NCBI RefSeq assembly: GCF_020829685.1
Contig: NZ_JAIVFR010000184.1
Span: forward strand, 1-9,519
DNA length: 9,519 bases
Source of the DNA: Nostoc sp. CHAB 5715
GTDB lineage: Bacteria; Cyanobacteriota; Cyanobacteriia; Cyanobacteriales; Nostocaceae
Reading direction: 5' to 3'
Made by a program: the position numbers and the translations under genes
Notes under the pieces: model-generated
Database searches by the model: none
The model's input: the letters and a program-made list of their open reading frames with translations, nothing else
What the model was told of the DNA's origin: nothing
Shown: positions 1 through 6,599 of the stretch, piece after piece
Numbering within the stretch: the stretch's first letter is position 1
Layout: each line of letters begins with the position of its first letter

Positions 1-217
1 AATAACCTTGAGATTCTTGCAGCAGTTTAATATTCTTGTTAATCTGCCGAGTCTGTTCTTCTAACTCTGATAAATTGAGGGCTTGGCGTAGATGGGAAAA
101 GTCTACGTATTCTCGTAGACTTTGAGTATTAGTATTAATCTGCCGAATCTGTTCTTCTAATTCTGGCAAATTTAATCCTTGACGCATTTTTCTCTTTAAC
201 CAACTTTTTATTCCCAT
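1..217 (-). CDS. Unidentified coiled-coil-like protein, N-terminal 72 residues (truncated by window edge)
   Basis: An open minus-strand frame runs from an ATG at 217-215 to the left window edge without a stop, giving 72 residues. The start MGIKSWLKRKM is strongly basic; a second ATG at residue 11 is also possible. The rest is rich in Glu, Gln, Leu and Ile. It contains two near-identical 17-residue blocks, RQGLNLPELEEQIRQIN at residues 12-28 and RQALNLSELEEQTRQIN at 44-60, exactly 32 residues apart. The spacing of Leu and Ile with Glu and Gln suggests amphipathic or coiled-coil helix. No clear Shine-Dalgarno sequence precedes either ATG. It lies downstream of murB on the same strand, but the 245-bp repeat-filled gap argues against a tight operon. 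I do not recognise the family, and the C-terminal part that might identify it is outside the window. Confidence 0.6.
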   Translation of the reverse strand, partial: MGIKSWLKRKMRQGLNLPELEEQIRQINTNTQSLREYVDFSHLRQALNLSELEEQTRQINKNIKLLQESQGY

Positions 218-338
218 AGTATTCAAGAAAATCTAATAGCTACATTTTGCGTTTAATGAAATTCCAATGGAAGATTAATGCTATAAACTCAATAAAATAT
301 AGGAATCGTATTTGATTTTTGAAATTATTTACGTAGGC

Positions 339-466
339 GGGGAGTGGGGAGTAGGGAGTAGGGCATTGGGAAAGAGGAGGCAGGAGGCAGAAGTTCTTTA
401 ATTTTGAATTTTGAATTTTGAATTGATTTCTCCCCCACTCCCCACTCTCCACTCCCCATTCCCTAT
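339..466. repeat. G-rich/C-rich inverted repeat with AATTTTG heptamer tract
   Basis: The 245-bp gap 218-462 holds a composite repeat. A G-rich block at 339-363 is made of GGGGAGT/GGGAGTA variants. About 65 bp on, a C-rich block at about 430-465 is roughly its reverse complement (CCCCCACTCCCCACTC and similar). Between them is a tract of AATTTTG heptamers at about 399-424. The two blocks could pair to form a long hairpin just downstream of murB. Repeats of this style are common between genes in Nostocales. The open minus-strand frame across it (240-476) translates low-complexity repeat and overlaps the murB 3' end, so I treat it as non-coding. The remainder of the gap (218-338) is AT-rich with nothing else recognised. 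Confidence 0.75.
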
Positions 467-1464
467 CCACAAGCACCTTGAAACTCTCCGAGCATTTTGA
501 CTTCTGGTTCTAAATTAATAGACCAACGTTCTTGTACTTGATGTTGGATGTGGCGAATGAGACAGAAGATATCACTAGCTTTTGCTCCACCACGGTTAAC
601 GATAAAATTAGCATGGAGTTGTGCTACTTGCGCTCCACCAATTTGGTAGCCTTTCAAACCAGTTTGTTCAATTAACCAGCCAGCGCTGTAAGGTTTGGGA
701 TTGCGGAACACACTCCCACAACTGGGGAAGTTGTATGGTTGGGTGCTTAACCGATGCTTTTTGTGTTCTCTGGTGATTGCCACAACTTTTGCTGGGTCGG
801 CACCTGGCGTAAGTTGTAATGTGGCTTGGGTGACTATGCGATCGCCACCTTGCAATAATGAAGTTCGGTAGCTATAACCTAACTGATCGGGGGTAAGAGT
901 TTCCAACGTGCCATCGGGTGAAAGTACCTGGGCACTAACTAACATATCTGCGATACAGCTATTATGTGCCCCTGCATTCATCACCACAGCACCTCCGGCT
1001 GTTCCAGGGATACCAACAGCCCACTCCAATCCTTGCCATCCTAATTCTGCTGCCGCCAATGCCAAGCTAGGAATTGATTCTCCAGCAGCAACGGTTAATT
1101 GACCGGTTTGGGGGTCAAAGTTGCTGAAGCGGAGATGACGAGTAGCAATAACTAAGCCTGATATACCCCCATCGCTCACTAGCAAGTTAGAACCTGCTCC
1201 CAGTGTTGTCACCTTTAAATTACGTTCTTTTGCGTATTTAAGACTTGCTTGCAGTGCTTCTAAGTTTTGGGGGGCAACGTATAAATCAGCTGCTCCCCCA
1301 ACTCTATAGGAAGTAAACGCTGACAAGGAAGCCTGGGACTTAATCGCACAATCAGTACTAGGTAAGTAAATTACTTCACTCTCCACCGAATTAGTTGTTT
1401 GGTGTTTTTTTGTATTCAAAGCAGAAACTGTGCAGACGTTTCCAGCTGCCTGGGAAATGGTCAT
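463..1464 (-). CDS. murB: UDP-N-acetylenolpyruvoylglucosamine reductase (MurB)
   Basis: MurB is a cytoplasmic FAD enzyme that uses NADPH to reduce UDP-GlcNAc-enolpyruvate to UDP-MurNAc, the second committed step of peptidoglycan precursor synthesis. The 333-residue product shows the family marks in order: FTSYRVGG at 50-57, the FAD-binding stretch [12 protein letters not shown] at 89-100, [17 protein letters not shown] at 151-167, YRTS at 199-202 with the likely catalytic Arg200, SCGSVFRNP at 248-256 with the proton-donor Ser251, and EPEV at 319-322 with the likely acid Glu321. The compact SCGSVFRNP form, without the extra loop of the E. coli enzyme, suggests a type II MurB. The first 45 or so residues precede the conserved domain and look like a lineage-specific extension. 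The ATG at 1464 has only a weak purine-rich stretch before it, so a later start is conceivable. It follows murC by 123 bp on the same strand, so co-transcription is plausible. Confidence 0.96.
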   Translation of the reverse strand: MTISQAAGNVCTVSALNTKKHQTTNSVESEVIYLPSTDCAIKSQASLSAFTSYRVGGAADLYVAPQNLEALQASLKYAKERNLKVTTLGAGSNLLVSDGGISGLVIATRHLRFSNFDPQTGQLTVAAGESIPSLALAAAELGWQGLEWAVGIPGTAGGAVVMNAGAHNSCIADMLVSAQVLSPDGTLETLTPDQLGYSYRTSLLQGGDRIVTQATLQLTPGADPAKVVAITREHKKHRLSTQPYNFPSCGSVFRNPKPYSAGWLIEQTGLKGYQIGGAQVAQLHANFIVNRGGAKASDIFCLIRHIQHQVQERWSINLEPEVKMLGEFQGACG

Positions 1465-1587
1465 CTTTACTTGTTTTGGTAAAATTTTTACATTTATTTA
1501 CCGCAAAGATACGGTAATAGAGTTAACCTATGGAACCATTGCTAGACGGGCGCTTTGCTCAGAAATAAAACTTCGCAAAGTCTCCAC

Positions 1588-3051
1588 TTAAGATGTGGCT
1601 TTGGCCGGTTCGCAAAGTGTCGTAATTATTTCAGGAATCACCTGATTCAAGTTCCCAGCCCCTAAAAACAGCGCCAAGTCTCCTGGGCGTAGTGTTTGCA
1701 GCAAGAACTCACACACTGAAGGTAAAGTTGGTTGATAAACTACAGGAGAATGCTGTTTAGCAATTTCCGCCGCTAGATGTTCACCACTAATTTGCCCTAA
1801 ATTGGGTTCGCCTGCACTGTAAATATCAGTCAGTACAACCAAATCAGCATGGGTAAAGGAATCGGCAAATTCTTCTAAAAAGGTGAGTGTACGGCTGTAG
1901 CGATGGGGTTGGAAGATAGCAACCACTCTTTGTCCTGGTCTTGCTTGTAAGCGTGCTGCGGCCAGAGTAGCGCGAATCTCGCTGGGATGATGAGCATAGT
2001 CATCGATGAAGGTAATACCATCGACTTCACCCCGGAACTCAAAGCGGCGTCTTGCTCCTTCAAAGGTGGCGATACCTTTGGCAATTTCTCCAAATTCTAA
2101 GCCCAAGAGGCGACCAACAGCTACTGCTGCTAAGGCATTACTGAGATTGTGCCGACTTAGCAGCCGTAACTTCAACACGCCCAAAGCTTTGCCTCTTTCC
2201 CAAACTAGAGCCGTGGTGCCATTAGCCCGATAATCAATATTAGTAACGCTGTAGTCAGCGTCGGTATTTGAGTGTAAGCTGTAGCTCAGGGTGGGTTGCA
2301 AGCGATCGCGCACTGTAGCACAGTCAATGCTACCTATTAACGTTTTACAACCCTTAGCAAATGTCTGGAAGATGTCAATTACTTCTTCTAATGTATCGTA
2401 ATGGTCTGGATGATCGAGTTCAATATTGGTGATGATGCCAATCTCTGGAGCGTGTTTTACCAAGGAACCATCAGATTCATCTGCTTCAGCTACCAAATAT
2501 TGGCTTTGTCCCAATCGAGCATTGCCTTCCCAAGCATTGACTTCGCCACCTACTAAAATCGTTGGGTCAAGACCTGCTTCCAGAAGCATATAGCCAATCA
2601 TGCTACTGGTTGTAGTTTTGCCGTGTGTTCCTGCGACTGCAATACTGTGGTAATCGGCAATTAAAGCTGCTAGTACATCTGAACGATGTAAAATTGGGCA
2701 ACCTAATTCCAGCGCTGCTTTGTATTCTAAATTATTCGTGTTAATTGCTGTTGAACAAATGACTTGAGGCAGTATTGAGTTAGTAGCAGTAGGTAATTCT
2801 TCTTGTGAATTTAATACTACTGCATTCGCTAATACCTGAGGGCGAAAGAATTCGAGATTGCTTGCCTCTTGTCTACCAAAAATATGAGCGCCGATAGATT
2901 CCAACTTGTGCGTAATGTGGTTAGCACGAAGATCCGAACCTGATACTGGAAATTGACGCTTGGCGAGAACGTATGCCAGAGCAGACATACCTATACCACC
3001 AATGCCAATAAAATGAAATGGTCTACCACTAAAATCTACAGAATTAGTCAT
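1588..3051 (-). CDS. murC: UDP-N-acetylmuramate--L-alanine ligase (MurC)
   Basis: MurC is the cytoplasmic ATP-dependent ligase that adds L-alanine to UDP-MurNAc, the product of the neighbouring murB. The 487-residue protein is full length for the family. The N-terminal UDP-substrate (Rossmann-like) domain has FIGIGGIGMSALAYVL at 14-29. The central ATPase domain has the P-loop AGTHGKTTTSSM at 140-151, EADESDGS at 189-196 and NIELDHPDHYD at 209-219. HNLSNALAA at 301-309 leads into the C-terminal domain, with IDDYAHHPSEIRATL at 349-363 and QPHRYSRT at 381-388. The start is well supported: ATG at 3051-3049 preceded by an AAAAGGAG sequence 6 nt upstream. It is the first gene of the murC-murB pair. 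No frameshift or missing catalytic motif is visible. Confidence 0.97.
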   Translation of the reverse strand: MTNSVDFSGRPFHFIGIGGIGMSALAYVLAKRQFPVSGSDLRANHITHKLESIGAHIFGRQEASNLEFFRPQVLANAVVLNSQEELPTATNSILPQVICSTAINTNNLEYKAALELGCPILHRSDVLAALIADYHSIAVAGTHGKTTTSSMIGYMLLEAGLDPTILVGGEVNAWEGNARLGQSQYLVAEADESDGSLVKHAPEIGIITNIELDHPDHYDTLEEVIDIFQTFAKGCKTLIGSIDCATVRDRLQPTLSYSLHSNTDADYSVTNIDYRANGTTALVWERGKALGVLKLRLLSRHNLSNALAAVAVGRLLGLEFGEIAKGIATFEGARRRFEFRGEVDGITFIDDYAHHPSEIRATLAAARLQARPGQRVVAIFQPHRYSRTLTFLEEFADSFTHADLVVLTDIYSAGEPNLGQISGEHLAAEIAKQHSPVVYQPTLPSVCEFLLQTLRPGDLALFLGAGNLNQVIPEIITTLCEPAKATS

Positions 3052-3057
3052 TTCTTG

Positions 3058-3065
3058 CTCCTTTT
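3058..3065 (-). promoter_or_regulatory. Strong ribosome binding site of murC
   Basis: Reading the minus strand, AAAAGGAG lies 6 nt before the murC ATG. It is one of the clearest Shine-Dalgarno matches in the window and fixes the murC start. Confidence 0.8.
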
Positions 3066-3123
3066 ACACCACACCACACCATAAATCACAAATGACACGC
3101 GTATCATAACAGGAATTTGATTT

Positions 3124-3345
3124 TTACCGTAACTGCCCCTTAATCATGTTTATATTTGATGGTCGGATGATATTTCTGCTCTGGTTTTGCTTGTTCAGAA
3201 TGATTTTACCTTGGTTAGAGGTTTTTCCTATTTCTGAACTGTTTTTAAGATTATTCTGAAAATTTTGGTCGCATCGGGAAAGAAATTCTTGTAATGTCAA
3301 ATACATCTTTTTGGCTACCTTACCGGAATTGGCTACATCATACAT
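3124..3345 (-). CDS. Doubtful 73-residue ORF upstream of murC
   Basis: An ATG-started frame of 73 codons sits in the 403-bp gap between murC and nadD (3052-3454). The product is basic and rich in Asn, Gln, Lys and Ser, with no hydrophobic segment, cysteine cluster or motif I recognise. No Shine-Dalgarno sequence precedes the ATG, and the start codon lies inside the first copy of a 62-bp imperfect repeat. The composition is what AT-rich non-coding DNA would give when translated. It ends 72 bp upstream of the murC ATG, so the interval could instead be an untranslated murC leader. I keep it as a low-confidence call only because nothing in the sequence rules it out. Otherwise the gap holds a short ACACC iteration near 3067-3081 and the 62-bp repeat. 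Confidence 0.2.
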   Translation of the reverse strand: MYDVANSGKVAKKMYLTLQEFLSRCDQNFQNNLKNSSEIGKTSNQGKIILNKQNQSRNIIRPSNINMIKGQLR

Positions 3346-3454
3346 TGTTAGTGAAGCTGATTTTAAATTGCATTCAGTCTAGGCATAAATTGACTACAAT
3401 AATACATTGGTAATGAAACTATTTTTCAATTGCATAAAATCTACGCATAACTGG
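3333..3454. repeat. 62-bp imperfect tandem direct repeat abutting the nadD start
   Basis: Two copies follow one another: copy A at about 3333-3393 and copy B at about 3394-3454. Shared blocks in the same order are CTACA, TACATTG (3341 and 3403), TGAA, TTTT, AATTGCAT, TCTA and GCATAA. By eye roughly 70% of positions match over 54 bp. The period is about 62 bp, not a multiple of three, and copy B ends directly before the proposed nadD ATG at 3455. This looks like an old duplication of a promoter or leader segment. Confidence 0.7.
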
Positions 3455-4105
3455 ATGCAGCAACTAGCAATTTTTGGTGGCACATTTGATCCAATTCATT
3501 GGGGACACCTGCTGGTAGCCGAGAGAGCTTTGCATCAAGTATCCCTTGAAAAGGTAATTTGGGTGCCATCCCTTAATCCTCCTCACAAACAAGCAGCTTT
3601 GTTTGAGCATCGTGTGGGAATGCTGCAATTAGCCATAGAAGATAACCCAGCGTTTACTGTCTCACTAGTAGAGGCAAATCGCTCTGGGACTTCCTATGCT
3701 ATTAACACCCTGATGGACTTATCTGCTTCTTACCCAAATACTCACTGGTACTGGATCGTAGGCTTGGATACTTTCCAAACTTTACCCCGTTGGTACCGTG
3801 GACACGAACTAGCACAAATGTGTGATTGGTTAATCGCACCCCGACTGCTAGGTGGTGAGACTATAACTCAAAGTAAATTAATCTGCAACCAAGTGGAGCA
3901 ACAACTGAGAGAACAGTCACTTACCATTCACTGGCAACTCCTAGATATACCTTTAGTAGGAGTTTCGTCAAGTCTAATTCGCAAAATTTGCCGCGAGAAC
4001 TTCGTCAACGCCAAGGGCGATCGCCAGTCAATTCGTTATTTAGTCCCGGAATCAGTCAGATCATATATCACTAACAACAATCTCTACTCGAACAAATCTG
4101 AATAA
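3455..4105 (+). CDS. nadD: Nicotinate-nucleotide adenylyltransferase (NadD)
   Basis: NadD transfers AMP from ATP to nicotinate mononucleotide, giving deamido-NAD, in the cytoplasmic NAD biosynthesis pathway. The 216-residue product has the nucleotidyltransferase signature GGTFDPIHWGH at 8-18, WVPSLNPPHK at 36-45, GLDTFQTLPRWYR at 103-115, DIPLVGVSSSLIR at 164-176 with the second ATP-binding SSS.IR motif, and IRYLVPESVRSYI at 193-205. Length and motif order match bacterial NadD. I chose the ATG at 3455 because family members start a few residues before GGTFDP. Longer frames from TTG 3407 or ATG 3413 would translate the second copy of the 62-bp repeat and add 14-16 unconserved residues. No good Shine-Dalgarno precedes any candidate, so the start is less certain than the function. 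A HIP1 octamer lies near the 3' end (4017-4024). Confidence 0.92.
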   Translation: MQQLAIFGGTFDPIHWGHLLVAERALHQVSLEKVIWVPSLNPPHKQAALFEHRVGMLQLAIEDNPAFTVSLVEANRSGTSYAINTLMDLSASYPNTHWYWIVGLDTFQTLPRWYRGHELAQMCDWLIAPRLLGGETITQSKLICNQVEQQLREQSLTIHWQLLDIPLVGVSSSLIRKICRENFVNAKGDRQSIRYLVPESVRSYITNNNLYSNKSE

Positions 4106-4147
4106 ATTATGTGTTTTTTTATTGATCTAACACTTTATGGTTATGAG

Positions 4148-4211
4148 TACCCCCCCCTTTGCGATATGATTGGGGTCAACGATATCAACATATAAGCATA
4201 AATACAGAGGG
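4148..4211 (+). promoter_or_regulatory. Candidate gap2 promoter/leader with C8 tract
   Basis: The 115-bp gap between nadD and gap2 contains a run of eight C at 4150-4157 and a facing GGGG at 4172-4175 that could pair with it. Two -10-like hexamers are present, TATGAT at 4165-4170 and TATAAG at 4191-4196; neither has a convincing -35 partner. GAGGG at 4207-4211 lies 9 nt before the GTG start of gap2 and is a credible ribosome binding site. The promoter assignment is weak; the ribosome site is the better supported part. Confidence 0.35.
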
Positions 4212-4220
4212 CAAGACACT

Positions 4221-5234
4221 GTGATTAGAGTTGCAATCAACGGTTTCGGGCGGATTGGACGTAACTTTGCGCGTTGCTGGGTTGGTAAAGAGAATAGTAA
4301 AATCGATCTTGTCGCTATTAATGACACATCAGACCCTAGAACCAATGCTCACCTGCTGAAGTATGACTCAATGCTAGGGAAGATCAAGGATGCTGAGATT
4401 AGTGCCGATGATAACTCTATCATCGTTAACGGTAAGACCATTAAGTGCGTATCCGATCGCAACCCAGAAAACTTGCCCTGGAAAGATTGGGGAATTGACC
4501 TAATTATCGAAGCAACCGGGGTATTTACTAGCAAAGAAGGAGCGCTCAAGCATGTCAATGCTGGAGCCAAGAAAGTTCTGATTACCGCTCCTGGTAAAAA
4601 CGAGGATGGCACATTTGTGGTTGGTGTGAATCATCACGACTATGACCACAACAAACACCACATTATCAGTAACGCTAGCTGTACTACCAACTGCTTGGCA
4701 CCGATTGCCAAAGTGTTAAACGATAAGTTTGGCATCATCAAAGGCACAATGACCACCACCCATAGCTATACAGGTGACCAACGCTTGCTAGACGCTTCTC
4801 ACCGGGATTTGCGACGGGCGAGGGCAGCAGCAATCAACATTGTACCTACCTCTACTGGTGCAGCAAAAGCAGTGGCGCTGGTTATTCCAGACCTCAAAGG
4901 CAAGCTAAATGGTGTTGCCTTGCGCGTACCTACCCCGAACGTCTCAATGGTAGATTTCGTAGTTCAGGTTGAGAAGCGTACTATTACTGAAGAAGTTAAC
5001 CAAGCTCTCAAAGATGCTGCCGAAGGGCCACTCAAAGGCATTTTGGACTATAGCCAATTAGAACTGGTATCTTCCGATTATCAAGGTAGTGATGCTTCTT
5101 CGATTGTTGATGCTAGCTTGACTTTGGTTATGGGCAATGACCTAGTAAAAGTTATGGCTTGGTATGACAACGAGTGGGGTTACAGCCAACGAGTTTTGGA
5201 TTTGGCAGAATTAGTAGCCGAGAAGTGGCAATAA
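4221..5234 (+). CDS. gap2: Glyceraldehyde-3-phosphate dehydrogenase, Gap2 (Calvin-cycle) type
   Basis: This enzyme interconverts 1,3-bisphosphoglycerate and glyceraldehyde 3-phosphate. The cyanobacterial Gap2 class, related to plastid GapA/GapB, works with NADPH or NADH in the Calvin cycle. From the GTG at 4221 the product is 337 residues, the usual Gap2 length, and begins [14 protein letters not shown], the Rossmann nucleotide-binding start. [17 protein letters not shown] at 34-50 is typical of the class. The catalytic SNASCTTNC has Cys154 as nucleophile and HSYTGDQ has His181. STGAAKAV and the C-terminal WYDNEWGYS are intact. The reading frame stays open upstream to a TTG at 4170, but those 17 residues are unlike the family, and GAGGG sits 9 nt before the GTG. 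The gene converges with thiL on a heptamer-repeat junction. The high conservation suggests a fully functional copy. Confidence 0.97.
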   Translation: MIRVAINGFGRIGRNFARCWVGKENSKIDLVAINDTSDPRTNAHLLKYDSMLGKIKDAEISADDNSIIVNGKTIKCVSDRNPENLPWKDWGIDLIIEATGVFTSKEGALKHVNAGAKKVLITAPGKNEDGTFVVGVNHHDYDHNKHHIISNASCTTNCLAPIAKVLNDKFGIIKGTMTTTHSYTGDQRLLDASHRDLRRARAAAINIVPTSTGAAKAVALVIPDLKGKLNGVALRVPTPNVSMVDFVVQVEKRTITEEVNQALKDAAEGPLKGILDYSQLELVSSDYQGSDASSIVDASLTLVMGNDLVKVMAWYDNEWGYSQRVLDLAELVAEKWQ

Positions 5235-5237
5235 TTT

Positions 5238-5307
5238 GTCATTGGTCATTAGTCATTAGTCATTGGTCATTGGTCATTAGTCATTAGTCATTGGTCATTG
5301 GTCATTA
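5238..5307. repeat. GTCATTR heptamer array, ten units
   Basis: Ten uninterrupted 7-bp units GTCATTG or GTCATTA start 3 bp after the gap2 stop codon. The last base of successive units reads G,A,A,G,G,A,A,G,G,A, so the array has a second-order period of 28 bp (four heptamers), repeated two and a half times. Heptamer arrays of this kind are a known feature of Nostocales intergenic DNA. No coding function is apparent. Confidence 0.95.
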
Positions 5308-5314
5308 GTTTTTC

Positions 5315-5356
5315 ACAAAGGACAAAGGACAAATGACAAAAGACAAATGACAAAGA
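5315..5356. repeat. ACAAANG heptamer array, six units
   Basis: Six 7-bp units (ACAAAGG twice, ACAAATG, ACAAAAG, ACAAATG, ACAAAGA) end just before the thiL stop codon. The AATGAC steps in this array are complementary to the GTCATT units of the neighbouring array, so the two blocks could fold together weakly. With the first array they fill almost the whole 123-bp gap between the convergent gap2 and thiL genes. Confidence 0.9.
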
Positions 5357-5357
5357 A

Positions 5358-6419
5358 CTATTGACCAAAATGTTGAAATCCCTGGCTAAGACTCAGAACT
5401 TGGTCAGGGAATTTTTTTTGTTCGTCGTGTAATAGTACTGTTGATCCGGGTGTAATGCTGCCTATGATCGCAGCACCTTGACCAAGATGTTGCACTAAGG
5501 CTGATGCTGACTCTTGTGGTAAGCACAGTACTAATTCAAAGTCTTCGCCACCATATAGAGCATATTCCAGCGCTTGCTCTTGTGTCAGCCAATGGTTAAA
5601 AGTTTTTGGTACAGGAATTTCTTTTCGTTCTAGGACAGCGCCAACGCTACTGGCGCGGCAAATTTGAATAATCGCATCTGCCAAACCATCGCTGCTATCC
5701 ATACCAGCAATGGGGAGTCGAGAGTTAGGAGTAGAGACGCGATTAATCGCGTCTGTACAGGAGTTAGGAGTTAAAATTTTCCAGAGGATTGGTAAGACAT
5801 CTAATCGTGGCTGTGGGCGTTGGTGGGCGCGGATTAGAGCCATCTTTTCCAAGTCGTTGAGGTCTTGTCCTAATTCGGGGTGCAAGAGCAGTTCTAAGCC
5901 AGCTTTTGAGGCTCCATGAACGCCTGTAACGACGATCGCATCTCCCACGACAGCAGCAGAACGGCGGATAATTTGATCGGGGGAAACTTGACCAAAAGCT
6001 GTAATTGCCAGAGTAGTCACAGGCGATCGCACAATATCACCCCCAACAATTGAGGTATTGTATTTTTGCAGGCATTCTGTCATTCCCTGGTACAATCGCT
6101 CAACCCAACTCACCTTAACTTCACCGGGGAGTCCCAACCCGACAGTGATTCCCAATGGGGAAGCGCCCATTGCTGCTAAATCTGATAAATTGGCAGCAGC
6201 AGTCCGCCAACCAGCATCTTCTGGGGAAGTGGTGATATTGCTAAAATGCACGCCATCAACCAGCACATCTGTTGTCACTACCAAAGATTGTTCTGGTGCA
6301 GTCTCAAGTACTGCGGCATCATCCCCGATAATTTCTAGAGGACAAAAGCGCTGCAATCTTTCTAAAAGACCTTGTTCACCAATGTCTTTTACTTGTTGAG
6401 AAGATAACTCACTGTTCAC
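5358..6419 (-). CDS. thiL: Thiamine-monophosphate kinase (ThiL) carrying a repeat-derived insertion
   Basis: ThiL phosphorylates thiamine monophosphate with ATP to give thiamine diphosphate, the active cofactor. From the GTG at 6419 the product is 353 residues. It has the PurM/ThiL-fold marks in order: GDDAAVL at 32-38, TTDVLVDGVHF at 49-59, NLSDLAAMGA at 77-86, VGGD at 125-128, TGVHGASKAGL at 165-175, DSSDGLADA at 241-249 and GGEDFELV at 290-297. Residues of about 214-236 (KILTPNSCTDAI to NSRLP) are extra; without them the length is about 330, near the usual 325. They are encoded by repetitive DNA at about 5712-5780. The start is uncertain: an in-frame stop lies just before a TTG at 6467 that would add 16 residues, and no ATG precedes the conserved region. 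GTG 6419 fits the family N-terminus better and has GGAAAA upstream. Confidence 0.92.
   Translation of the reverse strand: MNSELSSQQVKDIGEQGLLERLQRFCPLEIIGDDAAVLETAPEQSLVVTTDVLVDGVHFSNITTSPEDAGWRTAAANLSDLAAMGASPLGITVGLGLPGEVKVSWVERLYQGMTECLQKYNTSIVGGDIVRSPVTTLAITAFGQVSPDQIIRRSAAVVGDAIVVTGVHGASKAGLELLLHPELGQDLNDLEKMALIRAHQRPQPRLDVLPILWKILTPNSCTDAINRVSTPNSRLPIAGMDSSDGLADAIIQICRASSVGAVLERKEIPVPKTFNHWLTQEQALEYALYGGEDFELVLCLPQESASALVQHLGQGAAIIGSITPGSTVLLHDEQKKFPDQVLSLSQGFQHFGQ
5712..5780. repeat. Palindromic repeat element inserted in frame within thiL
   Basis: The core is a perfect 20-bp palindrome, AGACGCGATTAATCGCGTCT, at 5735-5754. With one mismatch it extends to 28 bp (5731-5758). It is flanked by exact 11-bp direct repeats GAGTTAGGAGT at 5722-5732 and 5761-5771, which are 39 bp (13 codons) apart. 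The left flank 5712-5736 resembles the GGGGAGT block at 339-363 (about 20 of 25 positions). From memory, this palindrome type is widely dispersed in Nostocales genomes. Here it is translated, and the flanking repeats show up in the protein as two TPNS segments. Confidence 0.85.
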
Positions 6420-6478
6420 AATCGGTTTTCCGTGTTGCAATACTCCGGACAGTTTTAAGTTGAGCAATTAGACAAGAA

Positions 6479-6534
6479 AGCTATCGATCCATTAGGGTGC
6501 TGATTAGAAGAAACAAGCACTCCTTACGATAGCT
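6479..6534. other. 56-nt hairpin between thiL and lysR, possible lysR terminator
   Basis: AGCTATCG at 6479-6486 pairs perfectly with CGATAGCT at 6527-6534. Inside, AGGGTGCT at 6494-6501 pairs with AGCACTCCT at 6516-6524 with one bulged base, leaving a 14-nt loop. On the minus strand it lies 66 bp beyond the lysR stop codon and is followed by TTTCTTGT rather than a clean U-run, so a terminator role is only possible. Nothing else is recognised in the rest of the 180-bp gap 6420-6599. Confidence 0.5.
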
Positions 6535-6599
6535 ATATGGAAATTGTACAAAGCCTGCTGGGAAAAATGGGTATGTTTGATAAGCCTCAACAGCATTGC

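Noticed and set aside
240..476. 78-codon minus-strand frame between the partial gene and murB
   Set aside because: It translates the G-rich/C-rich repeat and AATTTTG tract into low-complexity sequence, overlaps the end of murB and shows no family features.
1500..1517. TACCG...CGGTA inverted repeat in the murC-murB gap
   Set aside because: The 5-bp arms are too short to be convincing as an operator or terminator.
3407..3454. Longer nadD start at TTG 3407 or ATG 3413
   Set aside because: The added residues come from the second copy of the 62-bp repeat, are unlike NadD N-termini, and lack a better ribosome site.
4170..4220. Longer gap2 start at TTG 4170
   Set aside because: The 17 extra residues are absent from the Gap2 family, and GAGGG is well placed for the GTG at 4221.
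5238..5356. CRISPR array at the gap2-thiL junction
   Set aside because: The units are contiguous 7-bp repeats with no spacers, and no cas gene is nearby.
6420..6599. Possible TPP riboswitch upstream of thiL
   Set aside because: The conserved CUGAGA-type core is not found on the minus strand; the hairpin there is of a different form.
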